A stretch of 5,889 nucleotides of DNA from JACKOD01 sp041591635. GTDB lineage: Bacteria; Pseudomonadota; Gammaproteobacteria; Pseudomonadales; Oleiphilaceae. The position numbers were made by a program, and so were the translations under genes. Location: positions 1-5,889 of the forward strand of contig JBFHRO010000203.1 in the NCBI GenBank assembly GCA_041591635.1, read 5' to 3'. Below are positions 1 to 5,511 of the stretch, in pieces. A model generated the notes under the pieces. That model was given only the letters and a program-made list of their open reading frames with translations, was not told the DNA's origin and made no database searches. Within the stretch, counting starts at the first letter, position 1. Every line of letters starts with the position of its first letter.

Positions 1-183
1 CGCTATGAGGGAGACTTCGTAAAATCCGCGCATCACGGCTTCGGCGTCATGATCCGCGAGAACGGCTACCGCTACGAGGGAGAATGGGTAGACGGCGCAC
101 AGCACGGCAAAGGCAAAGTCAACTACCCCGACGGCGCAATCTACGAGGGAGACTTCGACCGCGGCCTGCGCCAGGGTCATGGC
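1..183 (+). CDS. MORN-repeat protein, internal fragment
   Basis: The frame beginning at base 1 is open and reads as consecutive MORN repeats of 23 residues. Codons 2-24 start YEGDF and codons 25-47 start YEGEW; a third, partial repeat from codon 48 (YEGDF) ends at GHG near base 183. Each repeat has the typical YEG(D/E)(F/W)..G..HG.G layout. MORN repeats form beta-hairpin solenoids used for protein or membrane contact; the specific role of this protein cannot be told. It has no start in the window (the ATG at 49 lies inside a repeat) and no end of its own. After about base 183 the same frame runs open to a stop at 646-648, but that stretch is the antisense of purD and no longer resembles MORN. 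The fragment is foreign to the purH-purD context and is probably one side of a chimeric junction. The MORN identity is firm; whether the fragment is truly linked to this locus is doubtful. Confidence 0.75.
160..183. other. Junction between MORN fragment and purD (shared microhomology)
   Basis: Read on the plus strand these bases give RGLRQGHG, a good MORN segment. Read on the minus strand in the purD frame, most of them (163-180) give MTLAQA, which fits the PurD stretch after KGVIVA. Left of 160 only the MORN reading makes sense, and right of 183 only the PurD reading does. The stretch therefore looks like a short identity shared by two unrelated genes at which the sequences were joined. The two frames lie in exact codon register, so both strands stay open across the join. 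Confidence 0.7.
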
Positions 184-654
184 AACGATCACGCCCTTGC
201 CCGCCGCCAGACCATCGGCCTTGATGACGATGGGAGCGCCCTTGTCCCGGACGTAGGTCAGGGCCTTGTCCATATCGGTAAAGTTCTGATAGCTGCCGGT
301 GGGGATGTGGTGGCGTGCGAGGAAATCCTTGGTGAACGCCTTGGAGCCTTCCAGTTGCGCAGCATTGGCCGTGGGCCCGAAAATGCGCAGACCGCGGGAG
401 CGAAACAGGTCGACCACGCCTTTGACCAAGGGCGCTTCCGGGCCGACAATGGTGAGCGCGACCGCATTGGCCTGGGCAAAGTCTGCCAGGGCTTCAATAT
501 TCAAGGCGTCGATCGCCACATTCTCGACTTTGGGTTCCAGTGCGGTGCCAGCATTGCCGGGAGCCACAAACACCCTGGTAACGTAGTCTGGCTGGGCGGC
601 CTTCCAGGCCAGGGCATGTTCGCGGCCACCGCTGCCGATGATAAGTAGGTTCAT
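160..654 (-). CDS. purD: Phosphoribosylamine--glycine ligase (GARS), 5' part only
   Basis: PurD joins 5-phosphoribosylamine and glycine with ATP to make glycinamide ribonucleotide, the second step of cytoplasmic purine synthesis. The ATG at 652-654 has a fair ribosome site (AAGAAGAG, 6 bases upstream) and lies 23 bases after the purH stop, so the two are probably one transcript. Visible landmarks are the N-terminal GSGGREHALAWK (residues 7-18), VAPGNAGT (30-37), GPEAPL (71-76), GPTANAAQLEGSKAFTK (93-109) and the ATP-grasp glycine loop KADGLAAGKGV (145-155). These match E. coli PurD closely. Similarity stops at about residue 164 of an expected roughly 430, where the sequence turns into the antisense of MORN repeats. 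The frame itself stays open to base 1, so an automatic caller would report 1-654. As written, most of the ATP-grasp fold and the whole C-terminal domain are missing, so the product could not work. The gene is probably intact in the real genome and cut here by a chimeric join. Confidence 0.9.
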
Positions 655-677
655 GTGAAACTCTTCTTGGCCTGTAA

Positions 678-2261
678 TTAATGTCTGAAGTGGCGCATGC
701 CGGTGAACACCATGGCAATGCCATGCTCGTTGGCCGCGTCTATGACCTCCTGATCACGCATGGAACCGCCGGGCTGGATGACCGCAGTAATGCCCGCGGC
801 CGCAGCCGCGTCAATGCCATCGCGAAACGGGAAAAACGCATCGGAAGACATGACCGAGCCCTTTACTTCGAGCCCTTCGTCGGCGGCCTTGATGCCGGCG
901 ATACGGGCGCTGTACACCCGGCTCATCTGCCCTGCGCCTATGCCGATGGTGCGGCCGTTTTTGGCGTAGACAATGGCATTGGATTTGACGTACTTGGCCA
1001 CTTCCCAGGCGAACAGCAGATCGTTCAGTTCCTGCTCGGTGGGGGAGCGGCGGGTTACCATCTTGAGTTCGTCCAGATTCACCATGCCCAGATCCCGCTC
1101 CTGCACCAGCAGCCCGCCATTGACACGCTTGTAGTCGAAGCCGCCGCTGCGATCCTTGTCGAATTCGCCGCATACCAGCAAGCGTACGTTGGGTTTTGTG
1201 GCGACGATGGCGGCTGCGGCCTCATCGACCGAGGGGGCGATAATCACTTCGACAAACTGGCGCTCGATGATGGCCTTGGCAGTTGGTGCATCGAGTTCGC
1301 GGTTAAAGGCGATGATGCCGCCAAACGCCGAGGTGGGGTCGGTGGCATAGGCGAGATTGTAGGCTTGCAGGATATCGACACCAATGGCCACGCCACAGGG
1401 GTTGGCATGTTTGACGATGACACAGGCCGGATCGGCAAAGGGTTTGACGCACTCGAGCGCGGCATCGGTGTCGGCAACGTTGTTATAGGACAGCGCCTTG
1501 CCTTGCAATTGTTTGGCGGTGCTGACCGAGGCTTCCTGGGGGTTGCGCTCGATATAGAAGGCCGCTTGCTGGTGCGGGTTCTCGCCGTAACGCATATCCT
1601 GCGCCTTGATAAACTGGGTGTTGAAGGTGCGCGGAAACAGGTTCGAGGCGTTGTCCGGGGTGCGGGTGCCAAAGTAATTGGCAATGGCGCCATCGTAGGC
1701 CGCCGTGTGTTCGTACGCCTTGATTGCCAGATCGAAGCAGGTCTGGCGGCTGAGCGTGCCTTCGCCCGCCTTGAGTTCATGCAGCACCCTGGTGTAATCC
1801 TTGCTGCTCACCACAATGGCGACATGCGCGTGGTTTTTGGCCGCGGCCCGAACCATGGTAGGGCCACCAATATCGATGTTTTCAATGGCGGTTTCGAGGT
1901 CGCAATCGGGGCGTGCCACGGCCTGCTCGAAGGGGTAGAGGTTGACCACCACCATGTCGATGGGCTGGATTCCGTGCTGTGCCATGACATCGTCATCCTG
2001 CCCCCGGCGTGCCAGAATGCCACCGTGAATCTTGGGGTGCAGGGTTTTCACGCGACCGTCCATCATCTCGGGAAAGCCGGTGTAGTCCGAGACTTCCACG
2101 GCGGCTATGCCCTTGTCTTTAAGCAGTTTGTAGGTGCCGCCGGTGGAGAGAATTTCCACGCCCATGGCGCTTAATGCCTGGGCAAAGTCAACGATGCCGG
2201 ACTTGTCAGAAACGCTGATCAAAGCCCGTTGGATACGAATTCCTGAGGTTGCTGCAGTCAT
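678..2261 (-). CDS. purH: Bifunctional AICAR formyltransferase / IMP cyclohydrolase
   Basis: PurH carries out the last two steps of IMP synthesis in the cytoplasm. It formylates AICAR from 10-formyl-tetrahydrofolate and then closes the ring to IMP. The 527-residue product is full length (E. coli PurH is 529). The N-terminal MGS-like cyclohydrolase domain covers about residues 10-150, with ISVSDKSG (15-22), MDGRVKTLHPKIHGG (67-81) and ENIDIGGPTMVRAAAKN (127-143). The transformylase domain follows, with RYGENPHQ (224-231), KHANPCG (284-290, including the catalytic Lys-His pair), SDAFFPFRD (473-481) and the C-terminal end GMRHFRH. No key motif is missing. The ATG at 2259-2261 puts the cyclohydrolase motif at the usual distance from the N-terminus, though its ribosome site is weak. 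purD follows 23 bases downstream. I saw no PurR-like operator in the 150 bases upstream. Confidence 0.98.
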   Translation of the reverse strand: MTAATSGIRIQRALISVSDKSGIVDFAQALSAMGVEILSTGGTYKLLKDKGIAAVEVSDYTGFPEMMDGRVKTLHPKIHGGILARRGQDDDVMAQHGIQPIDMVVVNLYPFEQAVARPDCDLETAIENIDIGGPTMVRAAAKNHAHVAIVVSSKDYTRVLHELKAGEGTLSRQTCFDLAIKAYEHTAAYDGAIANYFGTRTPDNASNLFPRTFNTQFIKAQDMRYGENPHQQAAFYIERNPQEASVSTAKQLQGKALSYNNVADTDAALECVKPFADPACVIVKHANPCGVAIGVDILQAYNLAYATDPTSAFGGIIAFNRELDAPTAKAIIERQFVEVIIAPSVDEAAAAIVATKPNVRLLVCGEFDKDRSGGFDYKRVNGGLLVQERDLGMVNLDELKMVTRRSPTEQELNDLLFAWEVAKYVKSNAIVYAKNGRTIGIGAGQMSRVYSARIAGIKAADEGLEVKGSVMSSDAFFPFRDGIDAAAAAGITAVIQPGGSMRDQEVIDAANEHGIAMVFTGMRHFRH

Positions 2262-2411
2262 GATTATGTCTTGCTTGTGGTGAAAAAGGATGACACAGAG
2301 GCGTCAAGCCTCCCGCGTGCACGGGAGTTGTGCCGGCATTCGCCTTCGGGCCAGGCAGGTCATTGCCCGTCAGCGGGCGAAGTCGCCGGCCTCGAAGGTG
2401 CTGGGGAAAGA
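2262..2411. other. fis-purH spacer with small inverted repeats
   Basis: This 150-base non-coding spacer holds several short perfect hairpins. They are GAGGC/GCCTC with a 5-base loop (2298-2312), CTCCCG/CGGGAG with a 6-base loop (2310-2327), GCC-TTCG-GGC (2342-2351) and GCCCG/CGGGC around TCAG (2365-2378). On the minus strand the 2298-2312 hairpin is followed some 14 bases later by a run of five T. That is too far for a normal intrinsic terminator but could cause partial attenuation between fis and purH. A TTGACG hexamer lies inside the same hairpin on the minus strand and could be a -35 for purH, but I found no convincing -10 at the right distance. Confidence 0.4.
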
Positions 2412-2720
2412 TTATAGCAGATCGTACTGCTTGAGCTTTTTACGCAGGGTGCCACGGTTCAGTCCCAGCAGCACCGAGGCCTTGGTCTGATTGTTGCGGC
2501 AGTAGCGCATGACCTGCTCCAGCAAGGGAGCTTCGACTTCGTTGAGCACCAGATTGTAAACGTCGGTGGTGTCGGCACCATCGAGTTGGGTGAAGTAATT
2601 GCTCAAGGTCTTTTCGACACAGTCGCGCAGTGTGGCCGCACCGGTGATCACGGTGCCTTGCTGGGGGGATGTTTCCGCCTGAATCGCAGAGATGTTTTCT
2701 GCCAAGCTTTCGATACTCAT
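2412..2720 (-). CDS. fis: DNA-binding protein Fis
   Basis: Fis is a homodimeric nucleoid protein that bends DNA and controls rRNA operons, recombination and many growth-phase genes. The 102-residue product is close to the E. coli length of 98. It has the conserved dimer core (YNLVLNEVEAPLLEQVM, about residues 55-71) and a C-terminal helix-turn-helix NQTKASVLLGLNRGTLRKKLKQY (77-99), ending in KLKQYDLL as in pseudomonad-type Fis. The ATG at 2718-2720 was chosen because it gives the normal N-terminal length and has AGAGGA about 9 bases upstream. In-frame ATGs at 2757-2759 (115 residues) and 2838-2840 (142 residues, overlapping dusB) would add an atypical extension. The gene follows dusB by 79 bases, the classic dusB-fis operon, and is probably transcribed from the promoter before dusB. 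Confidence 0.97.
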   Translation of the reverse strand: MSIESLAENISAIQAETSPQQGTVITGAATLRDCVEKTLSNYFTQLDGADTTDVYNLVLNEVEAPLLEQVMRYCRNNQTKASVLLGLNRGTLRKKLKQYDLL

Positions 2721-2799
2721 CGGGCGATGTCCTCTTGTATTAAGGGTTAATAGGGTCATGTGCCTCTGCCGATACAGACAAGACTCTGCCGGGCACACA

Positions 2800-3792
2800 T
2801 TAATTAATTGTCGATTCGAAAACCGAAAACCTGTTATCAAAAAATGCTTCTATGCTCTCTAATTGCTGTTTGGCACAGGTGAACGTATTGAAGCATTTCT
2901 GAAAGCTGTCGCCGTTGGGCCGGGATTTCATGTACCAGCCCACGTGCTTGCGGGCAATCCGCAAGCCTTGATATTCGCCATAGAACCGGTGCAGTTCCTT
3001 GACATGCCCCAATAAGGTGGCACGTATTTCGTTTTCTGTAGGGGCGCAGCAGTGCTCGCCTGTGGCCAGAAAATGCTGTATTTCCCGGAAAATCCAGGGG
3101 TTACCCTGTGCTGCGCGGCCAATCAGAAGGCCGTCGGCCCCGGTATGACGCAGCACTAAGTCAGCCTTTTCGGGGCTGTCGATGTCGCCATTGGCAAACA
3201 CGGGAATGCCAATGCGGCTCTTGACCTCGGCAATGGTGTCGTACTCCGCGCTGCCGGCAAATTTGCAGGCCCGGGTTCGACCGTGGATCGCCAGTGCGGC
3301 GATACCGCAATCTTGAGCAATACGGGCAACGGTCAGGGCGTTGCGGCTGTTTGTATCCCAGCCGGTGCGAATCTTCAGGGTCACCGGAACGGTCACGGCT
3401 TTACTGACGCTCTGCAATATATCGGCCACCAGTGCCTCGTCACGCAACAAGGCAGAGCCTGCGGCCCGATTACAGACTTTTTTTGCCGGACACCCCATGT
3501 TGATGTCGATGATCTGGGCGCCACGCGCCACGTTCATGCGCGCCGCATCGGCCAGCATTTGGGGTTCAGCGCCGGCAATCTGCACCGAACGAGGTGCCAT
3601 TTCGTTGTCATGGTTCAGTCGCAAATGAGACTTGCGCGTATCCCAGAGATCGGGGTTGGCAATGACCATTTCGGATACCGCCATACCGGCTCCCAGCTGC
3701 CGGCAAAGCCGCCGAAAGGGCAGATCCGTCACGCCGGCCATCGGCGCCAGAATCAACGGGTTGTCAAGCTTGTATGGGCCTAGAGTCAGCAT
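2800..3792 (-). CDS. dusB: tRNA-dihydrouridine synthase B
   Basis: DusB is an FMN enzyme that uses NADPH to reduce uridine to dihydrouridine in the D-loop of tRNAs; in E. coli it modifies U17. The 330-residue product (E. coli: 321) shows the TIM-barrel Dus fold. It has LAPMAGVTD (15-23), SEMVIANP (40-47), the active-site stretch DINMGCPAKKV with catalytic Cys101, TLKIRTGWD (138-146, FMN/RNA-binding Lys140), AIHGRTR (158-164), NGDI (191-194) and IGRAAQGNPWIFRE (214-227). A C-terminal helical RNA-binding domain follows, with RIARKHVGWY. The ATG at 3790-3792 was chosen because it puts LAPMAG at the family position. A GTG at 3883-3885 in the same frame would add 31 residues that do not look like DusB. 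Within dusB-fis, the 79-base gap leads straight into fis with no terminator visible. Confidence 0.97.
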   Translation of the reverse strand: MLTLGPYKLDNPLILAPMAGVTDLPFRRLCRQLGAGMAVSEMVIANPDLWDTRKSHLRLNHDNEMAPRSVQIAGAEPQMLADAARMNVARGAQIIDINMGCPAKKVCNRAAGSALLRDEALVADILQSVSKAVTVPVTLKIRTGWDTNSRNALTVARIAQDCGIAALAIHGRTRACKFAGSAEYDTIAEVKSRIGIPVFANGDIDSPEKADLVLRHTGADGLLIGRAAQGNPWIFREIQHFLATGEHCCAPTENEIRATLLGHVKELHRFYGEYQGLRIARKHVGWYMKSRPNGDSFQKCFNTFTCAKQQLESIEAFFDNRFSVFESTIN

Positions 3793-3894
3793 GATGTTGG
3801 CTGCGTTCTTATCGGCTGGCCGAATCAGACAAGGTCGACACAACCATTGATGGGCCTTGATGCGGCGCGGGTTTGGCGCCAGCACAAGGTCCGG

Positions 3895-3935
3895 TCAGGG
3901 GCGCTAATAATACTCTCTGAGGGGGGGGGTTGAAA
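3895..3935 (-). promoter_or_regulatory. Candidate dusB-fis promoter with GC-rich discriminator
   Basis: On the minus strand a TATTAT hexamer (3912-3907, five of six to consensus) sits 17 bases from TTTCAA (3935-3930, a poor -35). It is followed at once by TAGCGCCCC, a GC-rich discriminator with C at the expected start near 3900. Weak -35, GC-rich discriminator and C start are features known for the E. coli fis promoter, where they confer strong stringent (ppGpp/DksA) and growth-rate control. The predicted leader to the dusB ATG is about 108 bases and includes a small hairpin (GGCGC/GCGCC, 3864-3880). This is inferred from pattern and position only. Confidence 0.45.
3921..3929. repeat. Nine-base G/C homopolymer in promoter spacer
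   Basis: Nine G in a row on the plus strand are nine C on the dusB strand. They lie inside the 17-base spacer between the proposed -35 and -10 elements. The upstream extension of the dusB frame ends at a TAG at 3904-3906, so the tract is not translated as part of dusB. Any length change would act on promoter spacing rather than on a reading frame. Confidence 0.85.
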
Positions 3936-3957
3936 GGGCAAATAACCACAAAAAAAT

Positions 3958-3972
3958 GATTATTTTTCGTTC
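3958..3972 (+). promoter_or_regulatory. Candidate Fis binding site upstream of dusB-fis
   Basis: The 15-mer GATTATTTTTCGTTC fits the degenerate Fis pattern (G, then Y-A, an A/T centre, T-R, C at position 15) at all but one fixed position; position 11 is C instead of T. Its centre is about 65 bases upstream of the proposed start, close to the -71 region where Fis activates rrn promoters. The surrounding A/T run (3951-3967) is nearly palindromic and could also act as an UP element. Fis control of its own operon is established in E. coli; this site is inference. Confidence 0.3.
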
Positions 3973-4112
3973 GCCTTGGTTGACTTTTGATCGTGGTTTT
4001 GGCACTTGCCGCTTGCTCTCCCGGAGGCGGTGTTCCTGCCTTTGATGGTCGTGGTTTTTCTCGATAGCTTGACTTGCTTTGGGTGTCAGTGATTCAGTTT
4101 GGTGCCACTGAT
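3973..4112. other. Non-coding spacer between DUF3426 gene and dusB, short direct repeats
   Basis: No plausible gene is seen here. Two pairs of short direct repeats are visible: TCGTGGTTTT at 3991-4000 and 4049-4058, and TGATTCAG at 4090-4097 and 4109-4116, the last overlapping the stop codon of the DUF3426 gene. No hairpin followed by a T run marks the end of the prmA-DUF3426 transcript on the minus strand, so read-through into dusB-fis is possible. Confidence 0.5.
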
Positions 4113-5480
4113 TCAGGGAGCGGGCTGGGTATTTCCTGGCAGGAGTGCCTTGGTTGCCGGTGAAAACGTCATGGTGTAGCTGACCGCATCGTTACCCGGA
4201 TCCTGAAGTTCCAGCGAGACATGAATGGGGATGTTGACGGGCATTTCCTGCAGCGCATTGGCATCACCATGAAGGTATTCGTATGGCTCGAAGGTGCGCT
4301 GTGCCACTATCTGATGATCCAGGCTGGAAAAAGACAGGGTCATGGCGGGAAAGGGCTGGGGAAACGGCGCCTGATTGACCATGACGGCATCAATGATAAG
4401 CGCCTTGCGCACCGTGGGGTGGCTGCGTACCACCAGATTCTGGTTGCGAATCCGTTGAGTGTCTATCAATTCGGGCAAGGTGCAGCCGAGGATCTGACAG
4501 GCTTTGGCATAGACCGCACGATAGTCATCATCGTGCGCCAGTTCGGGATAGTAGTGCCAGGCCAGTTGCGCCAGAAACAGGCCCAAAAGCACCAGGCTAA
4601 GGCCAGCCCAGGCCCACTGCGGCCCGCGCCGGCCCGCTACGGGAGTGGCATCGGCTTCATGTCTGAGGCTGCCGAAATCCATGGCCTCCGACGACCCTTG
4701 CATCGCCTGGTTCGCTTGTGCAGGGTCGTTCTCCATATCGGCCACTTCCTGGGCGGCGGCCAGGATGGAGGAGGGCGGCGCCGTCGGTCGGGGTCGGGAA
4801 GCTGCAGGGCGTGGTTGTACGGAGCCAGGCTGCTCCATGTCGAGGAATTCGGTGGAAAACTCGATGCTCTGATAGCGGGTGTCGTCACGCACCGATTTGG
4901 CTTGCTCGCGACTCGTACCCGCTTCCTGACGGAGCATCTTGTCAGCCCAGGACTCGTCCTTCTCCCGATGATCCCGGTCATCTTCCTGGGCATCGGCAAA
5001 GGCATGCGCAGCCTGGGCGTCGGCTTCCTTGAAGGCGGTGCTGAACTCCGCATTCATCAGCTTGTGCTGTCCGGGCGGCAGGCGTTGTTCAAGGCTTTGG
5101 CGATAGCCCTGCTCTTTGGCGTCTTCTTCCGGATCGTCCTGAAAGATCAGCTCTTCTGTATCAATCTCGGGCCTGACCGGCGGTGTCGGGCGAGCAGGCG
5201 CTGTTGCCGGGCGCGGGGCAGGCGCCGGTGTCGGCGAAGGCGCTGGTGAAGGTGCTGGCGAAGGTGCTGGTGCTGGCGAAGGGGTAGCGGGCTTGGCCGC
5301 ATAGGGGTTTCTGGTTGCAGGCCGTGCACCGCTTGCCGGAGCATCGGCAAGCATGTTTTCCAGGGCATTGAACACCTGCATGCAGTCCCCGCAACGCACC
5401 TTGCCATTGGCCACCGACAGGTGGGCCGCTGTGACCTTGAAGGTCGAATGGCAATGGGGGCAGCGGGTTTGTTGACTCAT
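4113..5480 (-). CDS. Zinc-ribbon, single-pass membrane protein with DUF3426 domain
   Basis: The function is unknown; the family is found beside prmA in many gammaproteobacteria. In order, the 455-residue product has an MJ0042-type zinc ribbon at residues 5-40 with Cys7, Cys10, Cys30 and Cys33 (CPHC...CGDC). A Pro/Ala/Ser linker follows (about 62-104, SPAP-type repeats), then an acidic, low-complexity stretch (105-280) holding two copies of an EFST-F motif (145-150, 207-212). One membrane helix spans about 289-311, preceded by GRRG, and a C-terminal DUF3426-like domain (312-455) holds a CQILGC pair (328-333). The basic residues before the helix suggest that the zinc ribbon is cytoplasmic and the DUF3426 domain periplasmic. 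The ATG at 5478-5480 was chosen because the zinc ribbon starts right after it. The gene begins 31 bases after the prmA stop, so they are probably co-transcribed. Confidence 0.92.
   Translation of the reverse strand: MSQQTRCPHCHSTFKVTAAHLSVANGKVRCGDCMQVFNALENMLADAPASGARPATRNPYAAKPATPSPAPAPSPAPSPAPSPTPAPAPRPATAPARPTPPVRPEIDTEELIFQDDPEEDAKEQGYRQSLEQRLPPGQHKLMNAEFSTAFKEADAQAAHAFADAQEDDRDHREKDESWADKMLRQEAGTSREQAKSVRDDTRYQSIEFSTEFLDMEQPGSVQPRPAASRPRPTAPPSSILAAAQEVADMENDPAQANQAMQGSSEAMDFGSLRHEADATPVAGRRGPQWAWAGLSLVLLGLFLAQLAWHYYPELAHDDDYRAVYAKACQILGCTLPELIDTQRIRNQNLVVRSHPTVRKALIIDAVMVNQAPFPQPFPAMTLSFSSLDHQIVAQRTFEPYEYLHGDANALQEMPVNIPIHVSLELQDPGNDAVSYTMTFSPATKALLPGNTQPAP
5221..5280. repeat. In-frame 12/18-bp tandem repeat coding a Pro-Ala linker
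   Basis: On the plus strand, units of GGYGCTGGYGAA follow one another at 5239-5250 and 5251-5262. They are flanked by 18-base variants at 5221-5238 and 5263-5280. On the coding strand each unit reads Ser-Pro-Ala-Pro, and the 18-base forms add a further X-Pro pair. All unit lengths are multiples of three, so copy-number changes would lengthen or shorten the linker between zinc ribbon and membrane helix without a frameshift. Confidence 0.85.
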
Positions 5481-5511
5481 GAGGGCCTAAGTTTCCGTAA
5501 CTGATTGACTA

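Noticed and set aside
681..2174. Long plus-strand open frame of 497 codons opposite purH
   Set aside because: It is the antisense shadow of purH, whose every motif is intact on the minus strand. The shadow has a low-complexity Gly/Val/His composition and no recognisable domain.
2262..2310. Promoter or PurR operator just upstream of purH
   Set aside because: A TTGACG hexamer is present, but there is no -10 at 16-18 bases and no palindrome resembling the PurR site was found.
2298..2327. Intrinsic terminator for fis
   Set aside because: The stems are short and the T run on the minus strand is about 14 bases away from the hairpin, not directly after it.
2412..2840. Longer 142-residue Fis with start at 2838-2840
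   Set aside because: It would overlap dusB and add 40 residues absent from the family. The ATG at 2718-2720 has a good ribosome site and gives the normal length.
2800..3885. Longer DusB with GTG start at 3883-3885
   Set aside because: The extra 31 residues do not resemble the DusB N-terminus, and the GTG lies only about 15 bases after the proposed transcription start. The ATG at 3790-3792 puts LAPMAG at the usual position.
4080..4118. TGATTCAG direct repeat as an attachment site or mobile-element end
   Set aside because: The copies are only 8 bases, 19 bases apart, with no integrase, transposase or longer flanking repeat; chance is likely.
4221..5249. Plus-strand open frame of 342 codons opposite the DUF3426 gene
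   Set aside because: It is the antisense of a coding gene with a clear zinc ribbon and membrane helix. Its end is an Arg-rich run produced by the Pro/Ala repeat read backwards.
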